A stretch of DNA of 64,000 nt from Actinoplanes sp. TBRC 11911 (lineage in GTDB: Bacteria; Actinomycetota; Actinomycetes; Mycobacteriales; Micromonosporaceae): the NCBI RefSeq assembly GCF_012933445.1, contig NZ_JABBNC010000008.1, positions 1 through 64,000 on the forward strand, in the 5' to 3' direction. The number at the start of each line of letters is the position of its first letter. The stretch's first letter is position 1. The notes below the pieces were generated by a model. The model had not been told where the DNA came from. It was given only the letters and a program-made list of their open reading frames with translations, and searched no databases. The position numbers and the translations under genes were made by a program. Of the stretch, positions 1 through 8,669 are shown one piece after another.

Positions 1-19
1 ATAAACTCTCCAAGGTCCA
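1..19. repeat. copy of the AACTCTCCAAGGTC motif
   Basis: The first bases of the window contain ACTCTCCAAGGTC followed by an A-rich stretch. The same core lies in the right arm of the large hairpin at 42990-43044, also followed by an A-rich run. The matching left arm, if there is one, would fall before the window. This suggests a dispersed element rather than coincidence, but only two copies are visible. Confidence 0.4.
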
Positions 20-571
20 CAAAACGTCGGCAAAATTGGTCGAACAAGAGCCGCAAAAGGGGAGAAAGATACTTCCACATTGGACCCGTGTCTCACATCG
101 CGGACCTCTCGTCCATGATGCGGTCGACAGTTCCGCACAACGGACACTTGTCCCACATCATGGGCAGCGAACCGACGATCAACCTCCGGGATCGTCGAGC
201 GTCGATGCCCAGCGACCGATGGCGGACGCGCGCGGCGTGAATCAGCGAGCGGTGCAAGTTAGTCCGGGAGTCGTCGCGGGGCCGGACGCCGAACTATGCG
301 GTGACGCCGGGCTGCAGCGAGCCGTTCCAGGATTCATTGCGGACGGTGACGGTCGAACCGGTGACTGTTGCGATGCCGCCCCCAGGTCTGGCTCAGGGTC
401 TGGGCCGTGGAGAGGGTCCAACTTATCTGCCAGGGAGCGGAGGCGGGGAGGGGACACGGCATTTCCCTTCGGTGCGTGATGGACATCGACGGGAGCGCTC
501 CCACGGTAAGGGTAGCGGACGGAAAGCAGCAAGCCCGGCGAAAGGAAGGACGGCGAGCATGCACTCGCCGC

Positions 572-716
572 CGGCGGAGGCGGCCCGGCGGAGGCGGCGC
601 AGCGGAGGCGGCGCAGCGGAGGCGGCCCGGCGCAGGCGGCCCGGCGCAGGCGGCCCGGCGCAGGCGGCCCGGCGCAGGCGGCCCGGCGCAGGCGGCCCGG
701 CGCAGGCGGCCCGGCG
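572..716. repeat. 14-bp GC-rich tandem repeat (minisatellite)
   Basis: About ten head-to-tail units of 14 bp with the core GGCCCGGCGCAGGC. The 5' units are variants (GGAGGCGG-type) and the last six or so are nearly identical. It lies between the window start and the amidohydrolase and does not sit in a credible gene. Because 14 is not a multiple of 3, unit gain or loss would shift any reading frame, which argues against coding function. Confidence 0.75.
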
Positions 717-961
717 GACAAGCGTGAGGGCGAGGTCGGCGCTGAAGCGCCAGAACGCGGAGGCGCTAGACCGCCACAACGCCAAGCAGGACCGGGGAGT
801 GCCGGCGACCGGCCAACGAGGGCGGTCGACGCCGTGGCGTCGGTCACGTCGGCGGCGCGCGTGGGCGCGTAAAAGCAGCCCCCGGTGGCCTGGGTCACCC
901 AGACCAGGGTGAACCCGCGGGCGCCCACTGCGTGAAGAAGGGCAACAGAAAGGTGATTGCC

Positions 962-2299
962 TTGACTCAGATTCCCTTGCGCCTGCGGGCGCCGGTTCTG
1001 CTGACCTGTGACGTCGTCTGTTCGGTCGTGCGCGACGCGGTCGTGGACATCGCTGCCGACGGGCGGATCGCCTACGCGGGGGCGGAGCGCGACGCCCCGG
1101 GCTGGAACGGGGCGGTGCGTGGCCTGACGGGCATCCTGATGCCGGGACTGGTGAACACGCACGCGCATACCCCGATGTCGCTGCTGCGCGGGCGCGGCGG
1201 TGACCTCCCCCTGACGGACTGGCTGCGGAACGCCATGTGGCCGGCCGAAGGGATGATGGCCGCGGGTGACACGCGCGCGGGCATGATGCTGGGCTCGATC
1301 GAGATGTTGCGGCGCGGGGTCACGACGAGCACCGAGATGTACGTCCACACGGACGAGATGATCGAAGCGGTCGCCGCCACCGGGGCGCGGGCCGTGCTGA
1401 CCGAGGCGATTCTGGCCGGGCCCGCGGGTGCGTCGTGGGAGGCGAGCGTCGCGGACATCGGCAACCGGATCGACAAGCTGGGGCTGGTCACCGGGCCGGG
1501 CGGGCGGATCGAGCTCGGGTACGGGCCGCACTCGGCGTACGAGCTGCCGCTGCAGGCGCTGCGGGCGATCGGCGAGGAAGCGCACCGTCGCGGGGCGCTG
1601 GTGCACATCCACGTGGCGGAGACGGTGGGCGAGGACCGGCCGCAGCGGGCCGCGTTCGGGTCGGTACCGCAGCTGCTCGACCACGTCGGGCTCACCCAGG
1701 GGCGGCTGCTGGCGGCGCACGGGGTTCACCTGGATCCGCGGGACATCGCGCTGTTCGCCGAGGCCGGGACCGGGGTGGCGCACTGCCCGTCGTCGAACGC
1801 GAAGCTGGCGGCCGGCGTGGCGCCGGTGGTCGAGCTGCGTGAGGCGGGCGTCCGCGTCGGGCTCGGCACCGACGGGCCGGCCAGCAACGATCGGCTCGAC
1901 CTGCTCGAGGAGGCGCGCAGCGCGGCCCTGCTCGCCCGGATGCACGGCGGGGATCCGGCCGCGATGAGCGCGGTGGACGCGCTGATGCTGGCCACCCGCG
2001 GCGGTGCGGAGGCGCTCGGTCGCGACGACATCGGAACCGTGGAGCGGGGGCGGTTCGCCGATGTCGTGCACGTGAGTGTCGATGACCCGGCGTTCGCGAC
2101 CGGCCTCGACGTCCCGGACGACGAGCTGATCGCTAACCTGGTCTGGGCGGCGGGGTCGCGTACGGTCACCGATGTCTGGGTCGCGGGCGAGCGGGTCGTC
2201 GAGGCGGGTGAGCCGGCGCGGGTCGACCGGGAGGCCGTCGGTTCGCAGGTGGCGGCCGCTGCGGCGCGTCTGCGCGTACCGGCGGTGGCGGCACGATGA
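962..2299 (+). CDS. amidohydrolase, MTA/SAH deaminase or chlorohydrolase type
   Basis: A cytosolic metal-dependent deaminase of the amidohydrolase superfamily, about 445 aa. Metal and active-site motifs are present in the usual order: NTHAHTPMS (HxH), HIHVAET, LAAHGVHL and GLGTDGPASND. This pattern is typical of 5-methylthioadenosine/S-adenosylhomocysteine deaminases and related guanine or N-ethylammeline hydrolases; the exact substrate cannot be read from sequence. I favour the TTG at 962 because AGAAAGGTG lies just upstream; in-frame GTGs at 932 and 953 are alternatives. It is followed, 75 bp later on the same strand, by an HxlR regulator. Confidence 0.85.
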   Translation: MTQIPLRLRAPVLLTCDVVCSVVRDAVVDIAADGRIAYAGAERDAPGWNGAVRGLTGILMPGLVNTHAHTPMSLLRGRGGDLPLTDWLRNAMWPAEGMMAAGDTRAGMMLGSIEMLRRGVTTSTEMYVHTDEMIEAVAATGARAVLTEAILAGPAGASWEASVADIGNRIDKLGLVTGPGGRIELGYGPHSAYELPLQALRAIGEEAHRRGALVHIHVAETVGEDRPQRAAFGSVPQLLDHVGLTQGRLLAAHGVHLDPRDIALFAEAGTGVAHCPSSNAKLAAGVAPVVELREAGVRVGLGTDGPASNDRLDLLEEARSAALLARMHGGDPAAMSAVDALMLATRGGAEALGRDDIGTVERGRFADVVHVSVDDPAFATGLDVPDDELIANLVWAAGSRTVTDVWVAGERVVEAGEPARVDREAVGSQVAAAAARLRVPAVAAR

Positions 2300-2374
2300 A
2301 CGGACGCACGGGGAGAAATGTCGGGCGTGCGGGCCGTCACGTGAACGATAGCGGTAGAAATCCGTCATAAAGAC

Positions 2375-2737
2375 GTGAGCCGATCACCGCTTACCACCGG
2401 AACACCGCTCTCGCCCGCCGTCGAGCTGATCTTCACGCGCTGGACGCCGCATATTCTGTGGCTCCTGCACATGAACGGCCCGGCGCGCTTCGGGGACCTT
2501 CAGCGTGGGCTGGCCCCGCTCGGCACGGCCATGCTCGCCCGGCGTCTGCGGGAGATGGAGTCGGCCGGTCTCATCGAGCAGCATCCGTACCGCATGCGGC
2601 CGCCGCGCGTGGAGTACTCGCTGACCGAGCTCGGCCGCTCGGTCGTGCCGCTGCTGTCGGCGGTCGAGCGCTGGTCCGCGGACCATCTGTCCACAACAGA
2701 GAGTGCGCGGAATTCGCATGGAGGGGACGACGAATGA
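2375..2737 (+). CDS. HxlR-family winged-helix regulator
   Basis: A 120-aa DNA-binding protein. The HxlR fold is visible: a segment with W-T-P-H-I-L-W-L-L, then F-G-D-L-Q-R-G-L as the helix before the recognition helix, L-A-R-R-L-R-E-M-E-S-A-G-L-I as the recognition region and a wing ending in Y-S-L-T-E-L-G. Members usually sense redox or electrophile stress through an N-terminal Cys, but this protein has no cysteine, so its signal is unclear. The start is GTG at 2375. Its stop overlaps the start of the next small ORF (ATGA), implying translational coupling. Confidence 0.88.
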   Translation: MSRSPLTTGTPLSPAVELIFTRWTPHILWLLHMNGPARFGDLQRGLAPLGTAMLARRLREMESAGLIEQHPYRMRPPRVEYSLTELGRSVVPLLSAVERWSADHLSTTESARNSHGGDDE

Positions 2738-2916
2738 AGCACCGGACCGAGAGGCCGGCCACGCCGGCGGACACGGCAGGCCGGCGAGACGACCAGGCCG
2801 AGCCACGCGACGTCGCGCAGACGTTCCAGGAGATCGTCGAGCGGGAGTGGGGCCGTACCGGCCGCGCGCCCTGGGAAGACCCCCGTTACTCCTGCGTAGC
2901 GCCTTTCTGGATCTGA
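2734..2916 (+). CDS. 60-aa peptide coupled to the HxlR gene
   Basis: An unrecognised 60-residue peptide whose ATG overlaps the HxlR stop codon (ATGA) and whose stop lies 8 bp before a strong terminator, so it is the last cistron of this unit. The first two thirds are polar and charged (many R, D, E). The last 15 residues are aromatic and hydrophobic, with W-E-D-P-R-Y-S-C-V-A-P-F-W-I at the very end and a single Cys seven residues from the C terminus. A leader/core layout of this kind recalls a RiPP precursor, but no modification enzyme is adjacent. It could equally be a small regulator-associated protein. Confidence 0.55.
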   Translation: MKHRTERPATPADTAGRRDDQAEPRDVAQTFQEIVEREWGRTGRAPWEDPRYSCVAPFWI

Positions 2917-2924
2917 GACATGCG

Positions 2925-2970
2925 AACGGCCCGCCCGGATTTTCCCGGGCGGGCCGTTACATTTTGCTTT
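2925..2970 (+). terminator. intrinsic terminator after the HxlR unit
   Basis: A perfect 14-bp inverted repeat, AACGGCCCGCCCGG / CCGGGCGGGCCGTT, with a six-base loop (2939-2944), followed by a T-rich tail (ATTTTGCTTTT). It starts eight bases after the stop of the 60-aa peptide and is oriented for the plus strand. Confidence 0.9.
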
Positions 2971-3255
2971 TCAGACGATCCGGCGCAACAGGTGGAACGC
3001 GATTTCCTCGTTGACCGGTGATCGCATCGCGGAGATTGCGGAACGCGCTGGTTCCTGGATGTCGCGGTGAGCTGCCGGCCGGCGGTGTACTCGCTTGCGA
3101 AGTTTCATCCTACAGATTCCCCCCTTGGACTCTGCACCCCGTTCTGGAGAACACCATCCATTCTGCTCGGTGCTCACGAAATGACAACGAAATCAAGGCG
3201 TGAGCCCGCCCACGCAGCGAGGCACGAAAATGACAGATAGACGACAGAGAAAGGG
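2971..3255. other. intergenic, no gene seen
   Basis: About 285 bp between the terminator and the 3' end of the rhodanese gene. Short frames on both strands (up to 68 codons) have codon use unlike the neighbouring genes and no good ribosome site, so I do not call them. The stretch is AT-richer than its surroundings. Confidence 0.5.
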
Positions 3256-4104
3256 TCAGGCGGTACCCGGCTCGTCCCCGAGCGCGACCGGCACGCCGAT
3301 CAACGACCCGTACTCGGTCCAGGAACCGTCATAGTTCTTGACATTCGGCCGGCCGAGCAGTTCTTTCAGGACGAACCAGCTGTGCGACGACCGCTCCCCG
3401 ATCCGGCAGTACGCGATCGTGTCCTTGCCGTCGATCAGCCCGGCGTCGCCGTAGATCTTCGCCAGCTCGTCGTCCGACTTGAACGTGCCGTCCTCGTTGG
3501 CCGCCTTGCTCCACGGCACGTTGATCGCGGTCGGGATGTGCCCGCCGCGCTGCGACTGCTCCTGCGGCAGGTGCGCCGGTGCCAGCAACCGCCCGGAGAA
3601 CTCGTCCGGGCTGCGCACGTCGACCAGGTTCTGCACGCCGATGGCGGCCACCACCTCGTCGCGGAACGCGCGGATGGACAGGTCGGGCGGCGACGCCTGG
3701 TACGAGGTCCGCGAACGCTGCGGCACCGAGGTCACCAGCTGCCGGGCGTCGAGTTCCCATTTCTTCCGCCCACCATCGAGTAAACGCACATCGCGGTGGC
3801 CGTAAAGTTTGAAATACCAATAGGCGTACGCGGCGAACCAATTGTTGTTGCCGCCGTAAAGCACGATGACGTCGTCATTCGCAATTCCGCGCGACGACAT
3901 CAGCTCGGCGAATTGCGAACCGCCGACAAAATCCCGGCGAACCGGGTCCTGCAGATCGGTCCGCCAGTCGATCCGGACGGATCCCGGGATGTGTCCACCG
4001 TCGTACGCGGTGGTGTCCTCGTCGACCTCGACGAAGACGATCCCTGGTGTCCGCAGGTTCTGCTCGGCCCAATCGGCCGACACGAGAGCGCTCTCACGAC
4101 TCAT
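3256..4104 (-). CDS. thiosulfate sulfurtransferase (rhodanese), two-domain
   Basis: A 282-aa enzyme that transfers sulfane sulfur from thiosulfate to cyanide or another thiophile. It has tandem rhodanese domains: an inactive N-terminal domain (about residues 5-125) and a catalytic C-terminal domain (about 150-275). The active-site loop is C-R-I-G-E-R with the persulfide Cys at about residue 233; CRxGER is the signature of thiosulfate rather than mercaptopyruvate sulfurtransferases. Typical linkers GHIPGS and GGHIPTAINVPW are present. The ATG at 4104 has an AGGGGG ribosome site. It is divergent from the FAD oxidoreductase, with about 100 bp between. Confidence 0.93.
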   Translation of the reverse strand: MSRESALVSADWAEQNLRTPGIVFVEVDEDTTAYDGGHIPGSVRIDWRTDLQDPVRRDFVGGSQFAELMSSRGIANDDVIVLYGGNNNWFAAYAYWYFKLYGHRDVRLLDGGRKKWELDARQLVTSVPQRSRTSYQASPPDLSIRAFRDEVVAAIGVQNLVDVRSPDEFSGRLLAPAHLPQEQSQRGGHIPTAINVPWSKAANEDGTFKSDDELAKIYGDAGLIDGKDTIAYCRIGERSSHSWFVLKELLGRPNVKNYDGSWTEYGSLIGVPVALGDEPGTA

Positions 4105-4207
4105 ACAAGCAACCCCCTAATAGATAGCCCTGCCGCCAATAACGGATGTGCACGGGGAAAGTTCATCTCCCAAAATGACCGGTCGTCTGATAACGAGATG
4201 CCGTCGA

Positions 4208-5623
4208 ATGACCGACGTCGTCCGCGCACGGCACGCGGACAGTCATCTCGTGACAGACAAGTTCGACTGGCTGCGTGACCATGTGACCGGGGCGGTCTTC
4301 GTGCCCGGCGAGACCGGCTACGCCGCCGAGTGCTCCACTTTCAACCTGCTGACCCCCCTCACGCCGCCGGTGGTGGTGGGCGCGACCGGCGTGGCGGACG
4401 TGGAGGCCGCGGTGCGGTTCGCGTCCGCGAACGAGATGCCCGTCGCCGTACGCGGGGCCGGCCACAGCCAGCCGCACCAAGCCTCCGACGCCGTGCTGAT
4501 AACCCTCGACCGGATGACCGCGGTCCAGATCGACGAGGACAGCGCGGTCGCCCGGATCGCCGGCGGCGCGCGCTGGGGGGACGTCGTCGACGCCACCGCA
4601 CCGCTCGGACTGGCCGCCCCGGTCGGCTCGGCGACCACCGTCGGCGCCATCGGCTACGTCCTGGGCGGCGGGCAGAGCCCGATCCTGGGCCGCGCCTACG
4701 GGTACGCGTCGGACTACGTCACCGAGTTCGAGGTGGTGACCGCGGACGGGGTGCGGCGCACCGCCAACGAGGTGGAGAACGCCGACCTGTTCCAGGCCCT
4801 CAAGGGCTCGCGGGGCAACTTCGGCGTCGTCACCGCCATGCGGATCGCGCTGCTGCCGGTAGAGACCCTCGTCGCGGGGGGCCTCTACTTCCCGGGGAAC
4901 GACGCGCCGCGGGTGATCCGGGCGTGGCGGGACTGGGCGGCGAAGCTGCCGGACGCGGCCACCACCTCCGTCTCCATCCTGCGGGTCGCGCCGATGCCGC
5001 ATCTGCCGCAGGTGTTGCGCGGCCAATTCGTCACGGCCATCAGGTTCGCGTACGCCGGTCCGGTCGGCGAGGCCGTCGAACAGTTCGCGCCGATGCGCGC
5101 TCTCGGCCCGGCGATGCTGGACACGGTCGAGGAGGTTCCGTTCGCCACCGCCACGACCATGCACTACGACCCGCCGACCCCGGTGCCGTTCCTGGAACGC
5201 GGGATGGCCCTGTCCGACTTCACCGACGAGGCGATCAACGCGCTGATCAAGGTGGACGGGCCAGGGTCGTACAGCCCGCTCGGCAACGTCGAGATCCGGG
5301 CGCTGGGCGGCGCTCTGGACCGGGCCCCGGCGCCCGACGCGAACCCGGGACGCGGGGCGGCGTACCAGGTCGTGGCCGTGGGCCGGGGCACCGCGAACGA
5401 CTCCCCCGCGGTGCTGACCGCGCTGGACGCGCTGGAGCAGGCGCTGCAGCCCTGGCGCGAGGACCGGCAGCCGCCCAACTCGATGACGCCGGAGCAGGCC
5501 GGCGTCGACGAGGTGCGGCGGGTGTACGGCCCGGAGCTCTTCGACCGGCTGGCCACGCTGAAGGCGAAATACGATCCGGACAACCTGTTCCGGGTCAACT
5601 ACAACATCCCGCCGGCTCTCTGA
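4208..5623 (+). CDS. FAD-linked oxidoreductase, berberine-bridge-enzyme type
   Basis: A 471-aa flavoprotein of the PCMH/VAO family: FAD-binding domain at residues about 45-220 and a C-terminal BBE segment ending Y-D-P-D-N-L-F-R-V-N-Y-N-I. The flavin-anchoring motif is RGAGHS with His at about 86. The Cys that many bicovalent members use is not evident in G-Y-V-L-G-G-G-Q, so single covalent or non-covalent attachment is likely. Such enzymes oxidise sugars, polyketides or alkaloid-like alcohols; the substrate is unknown. I prefer the ATG at 4208; an upstream start at 4148 would add 20 residues. It runs tail to tail into the next gene with a 25-bp overlap. Confidence 0.85.
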   Translation: MTDVVRARHADSHLVTDKFDWLRDHVTGAVFVPGETGYAAECSTFNLLTPLTPPVVVGATGVADVEAAVRFASANEMPVAVRGAGHSQPHQASDAVLITLDRMTAVQIDEDSAVARIAGGARWGDVVDATAPLGLAAPVGSATTVGAIGYVLGGGQSPILGRAYGYASDYVTEFEVVTADGVRRTANEVENADLFQALKGSRGNFGVVTAMRIALLPVETLVAGGLYFPGNDAPRVIRAWRDWAAKLPDAATTSVSILRVAPMPHLPQVLRGQFVTAIRFAYAGPVGEAVEQFAPMRALGPAMLDTVEEVPFATATTMHYDPPTPVPFLERGMALSDFTDEAINALIKVDGPGSYSPLGNVEIRALGGALDRAPAPDANPGRGAAYQVVAVGRGTANDSPAVLTALDALEQALQPWREDRQPPNSMTPEQAGVDEVRRVYGPELFDRLATLKAKYDPDNLFRVNYNIPPAL

Positions 5624-7515
5624 CCGAGGCGTTCGAGCCAGCCGACGAGCCGCCGGTGCACCGCGTCCGCGCCGTACAGCGGCGGCCCGTCCAACGGCCA
5701 GTCCGCCGGGTGTACCAGCATCGCCTCGTTCTGCCAGCCGCCGAGGCCGCCGTGGCAGCCGACCAGTTCCTCGAACGCGTGCACCTCGAAGGTGTGCGGG
5801 TCGAGCGTCGAATGCACGTACAGGTCGGGGGCGTTGCCCATGGTGCCGACCCGGAGCAGGTCGAAGCGGGCGTGCGGGCCGAACGGCGCGAGCGGGTCGC
5901 TCCCCTCGACGGTGTCGTCGGCCAGGACGTGGGTGCCGGCGCTGCCGATGGCGACCGGCCCGCGCGCGCTGTCCGCGACGAGAAACCCCACGCCGGACTC
6001 GCTGAGCAGACCCGGAATCAGCTTCGGGAAGCGTTCGGTGAGCTCTTCCAGCGGCACCCGGCCGGGCAGCCGCGGGAACCAGACCAGGCCCAGGTTGCCG
6101 GAGCCGACGACGACCAGCTCGGGCCGGCCGGAATAGGAGGCGGTCTGCGGTGACCCGACCATGGCGGCCGCCGGGCGGCCGGTCTCCGCGTCGGTGGTGT
6201 CCGCGACGACCGCGGACAGCCCGGAGTGCTCCCGCACCGCGTCCTCCAGCCCGCGCCCGGTGAGCTGGCGGAACGTCGAGCCCTGGCTCTGACCGTGGTC
6301 GGAGAGCACCACGAACCGGTAGTCGCGCGGCGCCGCCGCGGCCACCTTCTCCAGAAGGTCCAGCACCCCGTCCAGCCCGGCGAGCGCGGCCAGCGACTCC
6401 GGCCGCACCACCCCGGCGTGGTGGGCGATCTCGTCGTAGTCGACGAAGTCCACGAAGATGACCGGGGCGCCGGCCATCATGTGCTCGGCGACCAGCCCCA
6501 CGTTGAGGTCGCGCAGCATCGCGTTGGTCAGGCCACGCAGAGCCACGTACGAGCCACGCCGCCGGATCCGGGGCTCCACGCCGCGCAACCGTTGCCGCCG
6601 CCCCTGGTACAGCTCCTTGGCCATTTCGCCGAGCGTGCGCACCAGCGCCCGCACGAAGACGAACGGACGGGCGAAGAAGCGCACGTACGCCGCCCCGTTG
6701 TGCTTTCCCGTACGGCTCATCACCATCTGGGTCGTCGGCGCGTCCCCGCTGAAGATGTTCGACACGCTGACCCCGCCGCCGGCCAGCAGCCCGCGACCGT
6801 CCGAGATCCGGGCCTCGATGACCGCGGCGTCGGCGGGCCGGTTGGCCACCAGCAACCTGCCGGACTCCTTCTCGTACCAACGGAACGCCGGGATCTCGTC
6901 GTTGCGCCCGTGCAGCAGCCCGGCCTGGCTGACCGGGGTGGTCGAGGGCACCCGCGCCCACCACTTCACCGCCTCGTGACTTCCGGAGCGCAGCCAGCGG
7001 GCCAGGGTCGGCAGCGCCCCGGACGCCAGCCCGAACCGCAGCACCGGGAACGAGACGCCGTCCCACTGCACGATCACCACGCCGGTCCCGGGGATCCGGT
7101 CGCCGGACGGCGGCCGCCGCCGGACCAGGTCGGCCACCAGGTAGGAGCTGTCGTTGACGCCGAGCAGCCAGCGCACCGCGGTGAGGACCAGCCCGACCAG
7201 CAGCAGGGTCGCCACCGTCGTGCCGGCTCCCCCGGTGGTGACCCCGGGCGCCACCAGCAGCGCCAGCTCCACCAGCAGGAGCTGGGCCAGCCCGCCGAGC
7301 AGCAGCGCGGCGAACGGGCCGGCGCGACCGGCCAGGGCACGCAACGGCGGGCGGGACAACGCGTCACCGACCGCCATCACCAGGGCCACCAGCACCGCCG
7401 TCCACCACGAGGCGAAGGCCAGCCCGTCCAGCACGGCCGCCGCGATCAGCAGCGCGGCGGCGGTGGCGACCAGCCCGAACAGGGCATCCCGCAGGTCGCG
7501 CGCGGTGGCCCTCAC
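5599..7515 (-). CDS. membrane-anchored type I phosphodiesterase / alkaline-phosphatase-like protein
   Basis: A 638-aa protein. The N-terminal 130 residues form about four membrane helices of the phage-holin-like type. The rest is an alkaline-phosphatase/nucleotide-pyrophosphatase fold: V-Q-W-D-G-V near residue 155, V-P-S-T-T-P-V-S-Q-A as the nucleophile (Thr/Ser) region, D-F-V-D-Y-D-E-I-A-H-H and L-S-D-H-G-Q-S as the metal-binding Asp/His motifs, and a final H-G-G-L. The catalytic part probably hydrolyses a phosphodiester at the membrane. The GTG start at 7515 overlaps the stop of the upstream gene (GTGA), so the open frame that extends further upstream is not used. Confidence 0.85.
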   Translation of the reverse strand: MRATARDLRDALFGLVATAAALLIAAAVLDGLAFASWWTAVLVALVMAVGDALSRPPLRALAGRAGPFAALLLGGLAQLLLVELALLVAPGVTTGGAGTTVATLLLVGLVLTAVRWLLGVNDSSYLVADLVRRRPPSGDRIPGTGVVIVQWDGVSFPVLRFGLASGALPTLARWLRSGSHEAVKWWARVPSTTPVSQAGLLHGRNDEIPAFRWYEKESGRLLVANRPADAAVIEARISDGRGLLAGGGVSVSNIFSGDAPTTQMVMSRTGKHNGAAYVRFFARPFVFVRALVRTLGEMAKELYQGRRQRLRGVEPRIRRRGSYVALRGLTNAMLRDLNVGLVAEHMMAGAPVIFVDFVDYDEIAHHAGVVRPESLAALAGLDGVLDLLEKVAAAAPRDYRFVVLSDHGQSQGSTFRQLTGRGLEDAVREHSGLSAVVADTTDAETGRPAAAMVGSPQTASYSGRPELVVVGSGNLGLVWFPRLPGRVPLEELTERFPKLIPGLLSESGVGFLVADSARGPVAIGSAGTHVLADDTVEGSDPLAPFGPHARFDLLRVGTMGNAPDLYVHSTLDPHTFEVHAFEELVGCHGGLGGWQNEAMLVHPADWPLDGPPLYGADAVHRRLVGWLERLGQRAGGML

Positions 7516-8081
7516 CGGTGTCTCGTCCAGCGCGGGCCGATCTCGCTCCACTCGTCCTGCCACGCCCGCATCCGCCGCCGGTCCAGCACGAGCCGCACCG
7601 TGGCCTTGGTCAGCACCAGCGCGCAGAGCACCGCCAGCACCGCCACCGTGGTGGCCAGCGCCGCCTCGGTGCCCGGGTGCGGCGGCTCGGGCGCGGTCAC
7701 CGGTTCCCCGGTGCGGTCGATCCACAGCCCGATCCGGTCGCCCGCGGACAGTTTCCCGGCGACCTGGACCGCGCCGACGTGCTCGGCGCCGGACGGGGCC
7801 GACCAGCGGGCCCGCGCCACCCACAGGTCGGCGGGCATCCCGGTGCCGTCGCTCGGTGCGGGCTCGGACGCGTCGTCGAGCAGCACCGCCTCGACACGGG
7901 CGACGCGGTCCCGTACACGCGAACTCTGTCCCTCCTCGGACCGGTATGCGACGTTCCAGACCCATGCCCCTACCAGCGGTGCCACCAGGAAGAACGCCAC
8001 CACGAGCAGCAGTCCGAGCCGGCCCTCGACGCGGTCGGACCGGCGGCTCATCTCGCTGCGGCGCCAGGCGAACAACCTCAC
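7512..8081 (-). CDS. Rv1733c-like membrane protein
   Basis: A 189-aa protein with two membrane helices, at about residues 20-42 and 145-167, and a roughly 100-residue soluble domain between them. This layout, with the central D-R-I-G-L-W-I-D-R-T-G motif, matches the mycobacterial Rv1733c family (dormancy antigen, function unknown). The GTG at 8081 is chosen from the end of the basic N-terminal stretch. It is translationally coupled to the phosphodiesterase. A LAL-type palindrome lies only about 37 bp upstream of this start, at 8118-8134, so the gene may belong to the regulon described below. Confidence 0.7.
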   Translation of the reverse strand: MRLFAWRRSEMSRRSDRVEGRLGLLLVVAFFLVAPLVGAWVWNVAYRSEEGQSSRVRDRVARVEAVLLDDASEPAPSDGTGMPADLWVARARWSAPSGAEHVGAVQVAGKLSAGDRIGLWIDRTGEPVTAPEPPHPGTEAALATTVAVLAVLCALVLTKATVRLVLDRRRMRAWQDEWSEIGPRWTRHR

Positions 8082-8117
8082 GCGCCGAGCATCACCGCAC
8101 CCACGGGGAGACGGCGT

Positions 8118-8134
8118 CATCCACGTTGGATGAG
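8118..8134. promoter_or_regulatory. MalT-box-like palindrome, copy 1
   Basis: Perfect TCATCC-N5-GGATGA, followed by GG (GGATGAGG). It lies in the divergent region between the Rv1733c-like gene and the DUF6069-type gene, 55 bp before the latter's start. Confidence 0.75.
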
Positions 8135-8189
8135 GTGACCTCGGCGGCGGTCGGCGAGCCTCGCCTGGACACCCCCATCGGGAGGACTC

Positions 8190-8666
8190 ATGACCGAAAT
8201 GTATCGATCGTCGGCCGCACCCCCGCAGCCGGCGCTCAACGCCGGCAAGCTGTGGGCGGGCGGCCTGGCCACGGCGTTGCTCGCGGCGCTCATCGCGGTC
8301 GTCGGCATCGTGATCGGCCGCGGCCTGTTCGACGTGCAGGTGCTGGCCCCCAAGGGCGACGGTGTGTGGGGCGACGCCAGCACCTTCTGGTATGCGCTTG
8401 GTGCGGCCGGCGGCAGCCTGCTCGCGACCGCACTGGTCCACGTGCTGGTCCTGTTCGCGCCCAAGCCGATGCGCTTCTTCGGCTGGCTCATCGCGCTGGC
8501 GACCATCGGCGCGATGGCGGCGCCGTTCGCCACCGACCAGGAGACCGGATCGAAGCTCTACACCGCGCTGCTGAACCTGATCCTCGGCGTCGCGATCGGC
8601 TCGCTGGTCGCCGGCTCGGCCCGGGCCGCGATCCGGCCGGTCGCGCCGGCTCGCGCCTACCCGTAG
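8190..8666 (+). CDS. DUF6069-type four-helix membrane protein
   Basis: A 158-aa integral membrane protein with four predicted helices (about residues 22-44, 65-90, 96-114 and 122-145) and short polar ends. The pattern of an extracytoplasmic loop after helix 1 and F-F-G-W-L-I-A-L in helix 3 resembles DUF6069 proteins of actinomycetes. The function is unknown. The ATG at 8190 follows a GGGAGGA ribosome site, and a palindrome of the local regulon ends 55 bp upstream. Confidence 0.65.
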   Translation: MTEMYRSSAAPPQPALNAGKLWAGGLATALLAALIAVVGIVIGRGLFDVQVLAPKGDGVWGDASTFWYALGAAGGSLLATALVHVLVLFAPKPMRFFGWLIALATIGAMAAPFATDQETGSKLYTALLNLILGVAIGSLVAGSARAAIRPVAPARAYP

Positions 8667-8669
8667 CCC

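Larger units (their letters stand above)
1..961. other. non-coding 5' region of window
   Basis: I see no convincing gene here. The open frames that cross it are GC-driven, overlap each other on both strands and have no recognisable domain. The first 240 bases are less GC-rich than the rest of the window, as intergenic DNA in such genomes often is. The region starts with a copy of a short motif also found at 43026 and contains a 14-bp tandem repeat from about 572 to 716. It ends at the start of the amidohydrolase gene. Confidence 0.5.

Noticed and set aside
242-2368. 708-codon open frame on the minus strand opposite the amidohydrolase
   Set aside because: It is an antisense frame produced by GC-rich third positions; its translation is low-complexity, Arg/Pro/His-rich and has no domain, whereas the plus strand encodes a clear enzyme.
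2971-3203. Short frames of 61 and 68 codons on both strands before the rhodanese gene
   Set aside because: Codon use is unlike neighbouring genes, ribosome sites are poor and they overlap each other on opposite strands.
4163-7066. 967-codon open frame on the minus strand across the FAD oxidoreductase and the phosphodiesterase
   Set aside because: It is a shadow of two real genes in other frames, with Arg/Gly/Ala-rich translation and no motif.
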